From positions 1-8,740 of the forward strand of contig SYAK01000565.1 of NCBI GenBank assembly GCA_005788935.1: 8,740 nucleotides of DNA, in the 5' to 3' direction. This DNA is from Pseudomonadota bacterium (GTDB lineage Bacteria > Myxococcota > UBA9042 > PHBI01). The stretch's first letter is position 1. The number at the start of each line of letters is the position of its first letter. The translations under genes and the position numbers were made by a program. Below, in pieces: positions 1 through 6,695 of this stretch. The notes beneath the pieces are model-generated. The model had not been told where the DNA came from and did not search any database. It saw only the letters and a list, made by a program, of their open reading frames with translations.

Positions 1-111
1 CAGGGACTCGACCTGCCGGCCTGAGGGAAGTGTCGCCAGGGCTGCGCAGATGCCGTCTATTTCCGCCTGAGACACGCCGCGCCGCCGAGGCTTGCTAGTG
101 GCCGGACGCTT
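1..111 (+). other. Out-of-frame 5' sequence upstream of the adenylate kinase fragment
   Basis: No intact gene is visible here. The reading frame of the downstream adenylate kinase is closed by a TGA at 22-24. In another frame (60-92) I can read F-P-x-x-T followed by A-E-A, at about the spacing where adenylate kinases carry their conserved FPRT..QAEAL segment. That frame hits TAG at 96-98 and is offset from the downstream frame by one base. This looks like the middle of an adenylate kinase gene damaged by small indels and substitutions, or like poor sequence at a contig edge. The P-loop part of the gene would lie outside the window. Confidence 0.4.
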
Positions 112-471
112 GACGGTGCGGGGATCGCGCTCGATCTCGTGCTCGTCCTCGAGGTGCCGGACGCGCTGATCGTCGAGCGGATCACGGGGCGGCGGACAGA
201 CCCGGTGACGGGCGACATCTACCACCTGAAGTTCAGCCCACCGCCAGCCGAGGTGGCCGGGCGGCTTGTGCAGCGCTCGGATGACACCGAGGAGGCTTGT
301 ACGACGCGCCTTCGGAAGTACCACGGCGAGACGACGCCGGTGCTGCCGTTCTTCGAGCGGCAGGGCGTCGTCGTGACGGTGGACGGCGTCGGGAGCCCGG
401 ACGAGGTGACGGCCCGCGTGAGCGCGGCGATCGCCGCACGTCGGCAGGCGATCCTCGCGGCGCGGGGCTGA
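112..471 (+). CDS. adk: Adenylate kinase, C-terminal part only (5' end missing or frameshifted)
   Basis: Adenylate kinase interconverts ATP + AMP and 2 ADP in the cytoplasm. The readable frame begins with LDGAGIALD and runs through the EVPD..IVERITGRR segment, then a LID domain (TDPVTGDIYHLKFSPP) and the QRSDDTEEACTTRLRKYH helix, ending with the VDG strand and terminal helix typical of the family. The LID lacks the four zinc-binding cysteines, so it is the non-zinc form. The first usable start in frame is GTG at 139, but a protein of 110 residues from there would lack the P-loop, the AMP-binding helices and the FPRT motif. It would not be an active enzyme. Typical full length is about 210-220 residues. 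The family call is firm; whether this is a true pseudogene or an edge artefact is open. Confidence 0.85.
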   Translation, partial: DGAGIALDLVLVLEVPDALIVERITGRRTDPVTGDIYHLKFSPPPAEVAGRLVQRSDDTEEACTTRLRKYHGETTPVLPFFERQGVVVTVDGVGSPDEVTARVSAAIAARRQAILAARG

Positions 472-485
472 TCCGGCAGGACGGG

Positions 486-524
486 CGAGACGGGTGGCTC
501 CGGAGGCTGGAGCCACCCGTCTCG
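486..524. terminator. Bidirectional hairpin terminator between convergent genes
   Basis: A perfect 16-bp inverted repeat (arms 486-501 and 509-524, starting CGAGACGGGTGG) has a 7-base loop. It lies 14 bases after the adenylate kinase stop and 7 bases after the convergent peptidase stop, so it can end both transcripts. There is no T-run on either side, so it resembles the T-less hairpins often seen in high-GC genomes. Confidence 0.75.
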
Positions 525-531
525 AGGACAT

Positions 532-1920
532 TCAGCGGAGTCCGTCGCAGCGGGCGAGCTCGTCGTACAGGTGGACGTTGGCGGCGATGGCCTTGCGGAA
601 GATCCCGAGGTGGAGCGACTCGTTTGGGCCGTGGGCGCTGGTCTCCGGGTCCATGACGCCGTTCAGGATGAGCGGCAGCTTGCTGAAGCGGCGGCCGAAC
701 ATCGCGACGAAGGGGATGGAGCCGCCGACGCCGACCTGGACGAGGGGGCGGCCCCACGCCTTGACATAGGCGCGATCGGCAGCCGCGAAGGCCGGCCCCT
801 GGGGCGTGTAGAGCCAGGCCTCGGCGCCGCCGGGGCGCTCGGTCAGCGTGATGCGGACGCCACCGGTCGGGCGGTCGAGAAGCAACGGCTCGAGGCAGGC
901 GCGGATGTCGTGGCGGGTCTGGCCCGGGGCGATGCGGACCGAGAGGACCGCCGAGGCGCGGGCGCGCAGCGCGTTCTTCTGGCGGTCGGGAGTCGGGAGC
1001 GTCGTTGAGACGATGGTGCAGGCGGGCTGACGCCAGATCCACTCGGTGTGGTGGTGGCCACACTCAGGCAGCGGCTCGACGTCGGGGAGCAGGTGGGCGC
1101 CCGCGCGGATGACCTCGGGCGTCAGCGGGATGTCGCGCGCCGCCTGGCGCCAGGCCTCGGGGACCTCGACGCGGAGGAAGGCGAAGCGGCCGTCAGCGTC
1201 GAAGAGGCGCGCGAGGTGGGTGACGAGGGCGACCGAGACGTCCGGGACGATGTTGCCCCAGAGGCCGGAGTGGATGTCGGAGGCGATGGCCTCGCAGGCG
1301 AGCTCGTACTCGACGAGGCCGCGGAGCGAGACGGTGAGGCCGGGGATGTCGATGGCCGGGTTCTCGCAGTCGGTCAGCACCATGACGTCGGCCTCGAAGA
1401 CGTCCGGGAAGGTGTCCATGTAGCGCTCGAGGTTCGGTGAGCCGATCTCCTCTTCGCCCTCGATGAAGAGCTTGATGTTGCAAGGCGGACCACCTGCGAC
1501 AGCGAGCCAGGCGCGCAGGGCCGCGAGGTGCGAGACCCAGCCGCCCATGTCGTCGGCGGCGCCGCGGGCGTAGAGGCGATCGCCCTTGATGACCGCCGTG
1601 TGGGGGTCGGTCTCCCAGGGCTCGCCCTTGACGGGCTGCAGGTCGAGGTGCCCGTAGACGAGGATGGTCGGGGCCGAGGGGCCAGCGGTCAGCCACTCGG
1701 CCGAGACCGAGGGCAGCGCGCCGTCCAGGTGCAGGACGCGGACGTTGGTGAAGCCCAGGTCTTTGAGATCCTTGGCGATCGCGTCGGCGAGACGGCGGAC
1801 ATCACCCTGGTGGGCGGGGTCGCAGCTGATCGCGGGGAAGGTCAGGTAGCGCGCGAGCTCGGCGACGGTGTCATCGAAGCGGGTCTCGGCGAAGGCGGCG
1901 ACGGCGTCGGCCTGGGACAT
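532..1920 (-). CDS. M20-family metallodipeptidase (carnosinase-like)
   Basis: This is a cytoplasmic di-zinc peptidase of the M20 dipeptidase type, expected to cleave dipeptides or short peptides. Motifs, numbered from the ATG at 1920 (462 residues): GHLD with metal ligand His91; ARGAADDMG with the bridging Asp pair 123-124; EGEEEIGS with catalytic and metal Glu157/Glu158; TDCE with Asp184; HSGLWGN with His207 in the dimerisation domain; and SAHGPNE with His430. The order is catalytic domain, lid/dimerisation domain (about 200-370), then catalytic domain again, and the length is normal. An in-frame ATG at 1932 would add four residues but has no ribosome-binding site, whereas the ATG at 1920 has GGAG six bases upstream. 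The usual Lys after the Asp pair is Met here. It lies 27 bases downstream of the TauE/SafE gene and is probably co-transcribed with it. The exact peptide substrate cannot be told from sequence. Confidence 0.9.
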   Translation of the reverse strand: MSQADAVAAFAETRFDDTVAELARYLTFPAISCDPAHQGDVRRLADAIAKDLKDLGFTNVRVLHLDGALPSVSAEWLTAGPSAPTILVYGHLDLQPVKGEPWETDPHTAVIKGDRLYARGAADDMGGWVSHLAALRAWLAVAGGPPCNIKLFIEGEEEIGSPNLERYMDTFPDVFEADVMVLTDCENPAIDIPGLTVSLRGLVEYELACEAIASDIHSGLWGNIVPDVSVALVTHLARLFDADGRFAFLRVEVPEAWRQAARDIPLTPEVIRAGAHLLPDVEPLPECGHHHTEWIWRQPACTIVSTTLPTPDRQKNALRARASAVLSVRIAPGQTRHDIRACLEPLLLDRPTGGVRITLTERPGGAEAWLYTPQGPAFAAADRAYVKAWGRPLVQVGVGGSIPFVAMFGRRFSKLPLILNGVMDPETSAHGPNESLHLGIFRKAIAANVHLYDELARCDGLR

Positions 1921-1924
1921 GCGG

Positions 1925-1930
1925 CTCTCC
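1925..1930 (-). promoter_or_regulatory. Ribosome-binding site deciding the peptidase start
   Basis: GGAGAG on the minus strand lies four bases before the ATG at 1920. It overlaps the competing upstream ATG at 1932, which has no purine-rich sequence of its own, so the shorter start is preferred. Confidence 0.6.
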
Positions 1931-1947
1931 ATGGGGTGCGACAGAAG

Positions 1948-2679
1948 TCAGATTGAGGACAGGTACTTGTGGAGGTAGACGACGCCGACGACGAGCAGCA
2001 CGGACAGGAGTCCGCGCCGGAAGGTCTGCTGGTCGATGCGGTCGTGAAGGCGCCCGCCGACGAAGACGCCGAGCGCCATCGCGGGCAGCAGCATCGCGTT
2101 GAGCAGCAGCGAGTCAGCGGTCAGGACCCCCGTCAGCGCGAAGCCTGGCAGCTGGATTAGAGCGGTCAGGACGAAGCTCAACTGAAGCGAGGAGGTGGTC
2201 GTCTCCTTGTCCCAGCCCGCGACGGTCGTGTAGACGACGGCTGGCGGTCCACCGGTGTTGAAGGCGCCGAGCACGCCGGAGAGGGCGCCTGCGAGGTAGC
2301 CGAGCGACGCCGGGAGCGGTCGGGGCCGGGCGTCGGCCGGGCGGGTGAGCGCCCAGCCGCAGTAGGCGATGAGCGTGACCCCGAGGATGAGCTTGATCGT
2401 CAGTGGATCTGCGATCTTGACCAGCAGGACGCCCGGGGGCGTACCGAGCGCGATGCCGATGAGGAGCGGGCGGGCCGCGGGCCATCGGATGTGGCTTCGG
2501 ACGCGCCAGGCGATTTGGGCCGCGACGGTCAGGCAGTAGACGGCCACGACCGCGATAGCGAGGCGTTCGGGCAGGAAGAGCGGGAGGAGCGCCATCGTGA
2601 CGAGCCCGAAGCCGAAGCCGACGACCCCTTGGGTGAAGGCGGCGCCGAAGATGACGAGGCCGGTGAGCGCGTATTCCAG
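1948..2679 (-). CDS. TauE/SafE-family membrane exporter (probable CTG start)
   Basis: This is an integral inner-membrane protein of the TauE/SafE family, whose members export sulfite, sulfoacetate or related organic anions; its own substrate is unknown. About eight hydrophobic segments are visible. The two family repeat motifs are present: FTQGVVGFGFGL near the N-terminus and GALSGVLGAFNTGGPP in the second half. The first ATG in frame (2595) would give 215 residues and cut away the whole first repeat motif. The conserved N-terminus (LEYALTGLVIFGAAFTQGVVGFGFG) is encoded in frame upstream, back to an in-frame TGA, with no ATG, GTG or TTG in between. A CTG at 2679-2677 sits exactly where the family normally begins (MEYAL-like), with GGAG six bases upstream. 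That gives 243 residues, the normal family length. It is first in a probable two-gene unit with the M20 peptidase. Confidence 0.87.
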   Translation of the reverse strand: MEYALTGLVIFGAAFTQGVVGFGFGLVTMALLPLFLPERLAIAVVAVYCLTVAAQIAWRVRSHIRWPAARPLLIGIALGTPPGVLLVKIADPLTIKLILGVTLIAYCGWALTRPADARPRPLPASLGYLAGALSGVLGAFNTGGPPAVVYTTVAGWDKETTTSSLQLSFVLTALIQLPGFALTGVLTADSLLLNAMLLPAMALGVFVGGRLHDRIDQQTFRRGLLSVLLVVGVVYLHKYLSSI

Positions 2680-2685
2680 GCGTGG

Positions 2686-2689
2686 CTCC
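2686..2689 (-). promoter_or_regulatory. Ribosome-binding site for the CTG start
   Basis: GGAG on the minus strand is followed by CCACGC and then the CTG at 2679, a spacing of six bases. It supports initiation at CTG, because no ATG, GTG or TTG in frame can supply the conserved N-terminus. Confidence 0.55.
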
Positions 2690-2717
2690 GGGGGAGACAG
2701 GGTGAGTGGCGGGAGCG

Positions 2718-2749
2718 AGCTTGATCCGCCGGATCGGCTCCGTCAAGGT
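2718..2749. promoter_or_regulatory. Mirror-image overlapping divergent promoters (predicted)
   Basis: On the plus strand TTGATC (2721-2726) and CAAGGT (2744-2749) are 17 bases apart. On the minus strand TTGACG (2746-2741) and CAAGCT (2723-2718) are also 17 bases apart. Each -35 box overlaps the other strand's -10 box through the inverted repeat CTTGA (2720-2724) / TCAAG (2743-2747). The -10 boxes are weak but keep the two most important bases, A at the second position and T at the last. A GCCG-GAT-CGGC dyad (2728-2738) sits in the centre and could be an operator. Predicted leaders are about 30-35 bases for both flanking genes. Confidence 0.35.
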
Positions 2750-2775
2750 GGACGCGAGGCGCGCGTCCCGCGCCG

Positions 2776-2781
2776 AGGAGG
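2776..2781 (+). promoter_or_regulatory. Ribosome-binding site deciding the pterin dehydratase start
   Basis: A perfect AGGAGG lies eight bases before the ATG at 2790. It selects that start over an in-frame GTG at 2706, which would add 28 residues with no family similarity. Confidence 0.8.
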
Positions 2782-2789
2782 GTGAGCAG

Positions 2790-3086
2790 ATGGCGTTGAC
2801 GCGGATGACGGACGAGGCGGTGACGGCGGCGGTGGGCGAGCTGGAGGGCTGGAGCGCGGACGGGAACAAGCTGCGAAAAGTGTTCCGATTCGAAGACTTC
2901 AACGCGGCCTTCGGGTGGATGACGCGGGTCGCGCTGGTCGCCGAAGGGATGAACCATCACCCCGAGTGGTTCAACGTGTACAACCGCGTCGAGGTGGCGC
3001 TGCAGACGCACGACGTCAGTCCGCCAGGCGTGACGGCGAACGATGTGGCGCTTGCGCGGGCCATGGAGCGCTTTGCGGCGCGCTGA
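2790..3086 (+). CDS. Pterin-4a-carbinolamine dehydratase
   Basis: This small cytoplasmic enzyme (98 residues) dehydrates 4a-hydroxytetrahydrobiopterin to quinonoid dihydropterin, recycling the cofactor of aromatic amino acid hydroxylases such as phenylalanine hydroxylase. The complete family signature is visible: E52-x3-H56-H57-P58-x5-Y64-x9-H74-x10-D85. The upstream W21, the KVFRFEDF strand and the [16 protein letters not shown] helix also match. The two adjacent His residues and His74 are the known active-site residues of the family. Length is typical. It stands alone on the plus strand, divergent from the TauE/SafE gene and convergent with the PHP lipoprotein gene. No phenylalanine hydroxylase lies in the window, so its partner must be elsewhere. 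Homologues are often annotated phhB; some serve other pterin or molybdopterin roles. Confidence 0.95.
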   Translation: MALTRMTDEAVTAAVGELEGWSADGNKLRKVFRFEDFNAAFGWMTRVALVAEGMNHHPEWFNVYNRVEVALQTHDVSPPGVTANDVALARAMERFAAR

Positions 3087-3133
3087 GCGCTAGCGACCGG
3101 TGTCGGCGGAGCAGGACGCGGGGACCGACCCGC

Positions 3134-3145
3134 GAACGGCCGTTC
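3134..3145. repeat. 12-bp perfect palindrome
   Basis: GAACGGCCGTTC is its own reverse complement. It lies in the convergent gap after the pterin dehydratase and overlaps the first three bases of the next hairpin's left arm, so the two structures would compete. Its role is unknown; it may be chance or part of a terminator. Confidence 0.4.
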
Positions 3146-3172
3146 ATCCGTCGATACGCATGGACGGATGAA
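3143..3172. terminator. Bidirectional hairpin between convergent genes
   Basis: Arms TTCATCCGTC (3143-3152) and GACGGATGAA (3163-3172) form a perfect 10-bp stem with a 10-base loop. It lies 56 bases after the pterin dehydratase stop and 7 bases after the convergent PHP lipoprotein stop, the expected place for a shared terminator. No long T-run follows on either strand. Confidence 0.65.
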
Positions 3173-3179
3173 GCCGCGG

Positions 3180-6100
3180 TCAGTCGTGCAGGTGGAGATA
3201 ACGCTCTTCGGTGCCGGGCGCGCCGGTGACGCACGTGGCCTCGATGGGGAGCCCGCAGACGCCGTCGGAGAGGCAGACCTCACCCGTGTCGCAGGGGCCA
3301 GCGTCGTCCCCCGGCGCGGCGGGGTCGCAGGTGCGCTCGCAAAAGAGGGGGCGGGGCCCGGGCGGGCTCCAGCGGGCATCGCCGTCGACGTCGAGGAAGA
3401 TGGCGTTCGTGGCGGCGAGGGGAAAGATCGGGAAGAAGTCCGGGACCGACGGGGTCGGTGTGAAGACGAGCGAGAAAGCCGGAATGGCCGAGAACGCGAG
3501 GGCTGCGACGCGTGGCAGCTGCAACTCGCCGAAGGGGACGTCGGTAACGACGGGGCCGAGCAGGTTGTCTTCGCGGGTCCCGAGGGCGACGATCGCGACG
3601 AAGCCGTCGTGGTCGGGCGTGGGCAGCGTGATGGTGTCGTCGAAGTCGACGACAGGCGTGGGCCCATGGTCAAGGGTGATGACCCGCTCGAGACGTCCGG
3701 AGACGTAGATCTCGAGGCGGTCAACGCCAAACCAGCGCGCGGTCTGGACACGCAGCGCAAGATCGAACGTGTCGCCTGTGACCGATGCGGTCTCGCCTGG
3801 GCCGCGCCCGGCGACGGAGACATCCACGAGCGGGCCGAAGCTTGGGAGGGCCTTGCCAGCGGTCACGTTGCGGGCGACGTCGCCCACGTCGATCGCGGGC
3901 GCAGACGGGGCGTCGGAGCGGACGAAGGTGCGGGGCCAACCCGGCTCGCGCTCGTTTCCGTGTGAGTCGGACGCGCCGGTGATCGACACGGCGAGACCGG
4001 CGTCGAGCCAGCGCATCCAGTCGTCGTAGGTGCCCGTCCAATGGACGCACGGCAGGTCCGCGTCGGCCTCCGCCGCGGTGCCAGCGGGGTCGCAGCGGGG
4101 GGCGTCGGCGTCGGCATCAGGCGTGTGAAGCCAATTGGCGTGCTGCTCGGCCGGTGTGCGGACAAGGATGTCGCGGGCGGCGAGGAAGGCCGCGCGGCGA
4201 CGGAAGCGGGCCTTGCAGTCGGAGAAGGGGAGCGTCTCCGGGCAGGTGGCGAGGGGCCCGCCTTCGGAGAGCTCGGGGCATGCGGCGGCGAGGGTCGCGG
4301 GGTCGGGTGCGGCGTCGAGGCCCGCGACGCAGCGGTTCCAGCGGATGACCTCGGCGTTCGTCGGGGTCCGGACGAGATCGAGTCGCTTGCCGTTGAAGAG
4401 CTCCATCGCATCGAAATCACAGGAGGTCCGCGCGAGGAGGGGGTTGTCGGCCTCGAGGGTCGAGAGGGCGCGGGAAACGCCGAGGCCGTCGAGCCCGATC
4501 TGGCTGATGTGGCCGAAGAAGCCGTCGCGCGGATGCGCCATGATGCGTGTTCCGCCGCGGGGATCTTCAATGAAGTCCTTGAGGTCCCGCATGATCGACG
4601 GGCCGTCGAGGCAGCTCCAGTCGGGGGCGCCGTGGGTCGGGAGATCGCGGGCGTCATGGGCGAGCGGGAAGGCGATGAAGTGGCCGAGCTCCAGCGTCGA
4701 AAGTTCGACGCCCACGCCGGTCTTCAGGCGGTCGTCAGCGCCGAGCGCGCGAAGTGCGGGCCCGTAGTCGGAGACGACGTCATGGTCGGTCGCGACCGCA
4801 AGGTCGAGGCCCTCGATGAGGACCCGGCGCAGGCGCTCGGTGAAGGGGAGCCCGGAGTCGAAGCTCGCCTCGGCGTGGAGGTGGAAGTCCCCGCCGACCC
4901 AGCCGCGGGCGTCGACCTCACGGGTCAGCGCGACGTCGAGGTTGCGTATTTCACCCGCACCGAGGTCGAGCGGGATGACGGCCTTCGACCAGAGCGGCCC
5001 ACGGCTGACGTGCAGGTGGTAGCGGCCAGGCTCGATCTCGACCGTCGCCGCGCCGCGAATGGCGGCCGCGAGTTGGCGGAGTCCGTTGCCGAGGCGCCCC
5101 TCGCCAAGCCACGGCCGACGCAGGCCGTCCGCCTCGAGCGGGGCGCCGTCGGGCCCCACGGACACGAAGGAGAGCTTGGCGTCGACGCCAGCGCCGCGGT
5201 CGTGGACACGGACTCGGACGCGGGCCGGGAGGGGGACGACCGGGGCGAGGCGGATGGTCTCGCCAGCGCGCACGTCGACGCGTGCGAGCGGGCTCGTCGC
5301 GGTCTGGCCCGGGTTGCGTGCGAAGACGACGTAGCGCCCAGGCGGCATCGTGGCGCGGAAGGCGCCGTCCTCGACGGGATCGCGGCCGGGATCGGCGTCG
5401 ATGGCGTTGAGGAGCCCGACGTGCCCCGCGGCGGCGAGGTTGGCGGCCTCGATGGCGGCGAGGTCGAGGGGAACCTCAGCCCCCGGATCGCGCATCACGA
5501 AGATGCGTGCATTGGGTATCGTGTTGCCGTTCGAGCCCATCACGACGCCCGCGAGCGTGCCGGTCGGGGCACCCCGGACCGCGTGGACGACATCTGCGAC
5601 CGAGCCGACGTCGCCATCGCCGACCGCGAGGTAGCGCTCCCAGCGCCACGCGACGTGACGATCGCAGGTGGCGTCGTCGGCCGCGTCGGTCGCGCAGTTG
5701 ACGGCCGCGGTGACGAAGCCGGTCGATGAGCTCGTGATGATCGGGACGAGGACCTTCGGGGCGCCGCCGCCCGTGACCGGGTTGAAGTAGGCGTAAGAGA
5801 CGTCGCCGCCCGGAGCGGCCACGAAGTCGAAGGCGAGCGGGTGGGTGAAGGTGTCGCGCCCCGCGTAGAGGGCCTCGAAGATCGGCTTCTCCTCGTCAAA
5901 GCCGATGCCCGGGGCGAAGATGTCGTTGCGGCCGCCGAAGAAGAGAAAGTCGCCGGCCATGAGACCTGGCGCGGTGCCAGCCGCCGCGTCACCGAGGATG
6001 GCGCCGAAGATCGGCAGCGCGGCCTCGGCCGAAGGCATCGCGAGGACCTCGGACGGCGGCTCGGCGCCCGCGGCGGACTCGGGGAAGAAGGCGGTCGAGA

Positions 6101-6695
6101 CCATGCGGACGTGGCGGTCGCCTGGGCCGAGGATGTAGTCCGTCCGGATGCGCAGGTCGAAGCGGACCCCGGGGAAGAGCAACGCGACGAGGTCGCCTCG
6201 CAGGAGCGAGAGGGCCTCGAGGAAGACGCCGCCATCGCCCGTCACGCGGATAATCGCCGGCCCGCCGTCGCGACCATCGGCGACGATGACGACCTCGCCC
6301 TCGCGCGGGCGGGGCCACAGCAGGTTCGCCACCGGGATGACCTCAGCGAGCTGATCGCCGCCGCCACCGCCGCGGAAGCGGTCCTCCGGGCGCTGGAGGT
6401 CGGCGTCGACGAGGGTGCCGCCAAAGACGCCCGGGGCTGGCGAGCTCTCGGCGCCGAGGATGCCGACGCGGATCTGATCATTTTCAAGAATGAAATCGCC
6501 GACGCGCGCCATCGCGAGGTCACCACCGACGAGCTGGTCGGCGCGCTCTGCGCGGAAGGCGCGGGCCCGGGTGGCCCCGAGGGGCGGGAGCGGCGCGGGG
6601 GGCGGCACATCGCCCCCGCAGGCGGTCACGAGGAGCCCGGCGGCGACGAGGGACGTGAGGCCCCGGCGCTTGGCGGCGTACGAAGCCGACATCAC
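3180..6695 (-). CDS. Large outer-membrane lipoprotein with a PHP (CehA/McbA-like) metallohydrolase domain
   Basis: The protein has 1171 residues. A lipoprotein signal ends in VTAC (lipidated Cys26) followed by Gly-Gly, with no Asp at +2, so the outer membrane is the likely destination. Residues about 30-350 are a beta-rich region I do not recognise. Residues about 377-478 resemble a carboxypeptidase-regulatory-like beta domain, and a further beta-rich stretch follows. The PHP domain starts at about 600: FHLH (His605, His607), ATDHD (Asp637, His638), GVELST (Glu664), GHF (His672), MAHPRDGFFGH (His721, His729) and SDSH (Asp910, His912). These are the metal-ligand positions of PHP hydrolases, which usually cleave phosphoesters; CehA/McbA relatives hydrolyse other esters. 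A Cys-rich insertion lies between His729 and Asp910. The C-terminus has an FLDVDGD Ca-site-like motif and six closely spaced Cys. Apart from Cys26 there are 16 Cys, fitting disulfides in an exported protein. The start is GTG at 6695 (ATG at 6692 is possible), overlapping the porin stop. The substrate is unknown. Confidence 0.8.
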   Translation of the reverse strand: MMSASYAAKRRGLTSLVAAGLLVTACGGDVPPPAPLPPLGATRARAFRAERADQLVGGDLAMARVGDFILENDQIRVGILGAESSPAPGVFGGTLVDADLQRPEDRFRGGGGGDQLAEVIPVANLLWPRPREGEVVIVADGRDGGPAIIRVTGDGGVFLEALSLLRGDLVALLFPGVRFDLRIRTDYILGPGDRHVRMVSTAFFPESAAGAEPPSEVLAMPSAEAALPIFGAILGDAAAGTAPGLMAGDFLFFGGRNDIFAPGIGFDEEKPIFEALYAGRDTFTHPLAFDFVAAPGGDVSYAYFNPVTGGGAPKVLVPIITSSSTGFVTAAVNCATDAADDATCDRHVAWRWERYLAVGDGDVGSVADVVHAVRGAPTGTLAGVVMGSNGNTIPNARIFVMRDPGAEVPLDLAAIEAANLAAAGHVGLLNAIDADPGRDPVEDGAFRATMPPGRYVVFARNPGQTATSPLARVDVRAGETIRLAPVVPLPARVRVRVHDRGAGVDAKLSFVSVGPDGAPLEADGLRRPWLGEGRLGNGLRQLAAAIRGAATVEIEPGRYHLHVSRGPLWSKAVIPLDLGAGEIRNLDVALTREVDARGWVGGDFHLHAEASFDSGLPFTERLRRVLIEGLDLAVATDHDVVSDYGPALRALGADDRLKTGVGVELSTLELGHFIAFPLAHDARDLPTHGAPDWSCLDGPSIMRDLKDFIEDPRGGTRIMAHPRDGFFGHISQIGLDGLGVSRALSTLEADNPLLARTSCDFDAMELFNGKRLDLVRTPTNAEVIRWNRCVAGLDAAPDPATLAAACPELSEGGPLATCPETLPFSDCKARFRRRAAFLAARDILVRTPAEQHANWLHTPDADADAPRCDPAGTAAEADADLPCVHWTGTYDDWMRWLDAGLAVSITGASDSHGNEREPGWPRTFVRSDAPSAPAIDVGDVARNVTAGKALPSFGPLVDVSVAGRGPGETASVTGDTFDLALRVQTARWFGVDRLEIYVSGRLERVITLDHGPTPVVDFDDTITLPTPDHDGFVAIVALGTREDNLLGPVVTDVPFGELQLPRVAALAFSAIPAFSLVFTPTPSVPDFFPIFPLAATNAIFLDVDGDARWSPPGPRPLFCERTCDPAAPGDDAGPCDTGEVCLSDGVCGLPIEATCVTGAPGTEERYLHLHD

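Noticed and set aside
233..1063. A 276-codon minus-strand open frame spanning the terminator between adenylate kinase and the peptidase
   Set aside because: Its Pro/Arg-rich product overlaps two real genes in other frames and crosses the shared terminator hairpin.
2706..2708. GTG start extending the pterin dehydratase by 28 residues
   Set aside because: The extra residues do not fit the family, and a perfect AGGAGG directs initiation to the ATG at 2790.
2114..2902. A 262-codon minus-strand open frame over the TauE/SafE gene and divergent region
   Set aside because: It is a frame-shifted shadow of the exporter with an Arg/Pro/His-rich product and would run through the pterin dehydratase start.
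4041..5729. A 562-codon open frame on the plus strand, antisense to the PHP lipoprotein gene
   Set aside because: It lies wholly inside a recognisable gene, has low-complexity Arg/Gly/Ala/Glu composition and no family motif. Long antisense open frames are expected in GC-rich coding DNA.
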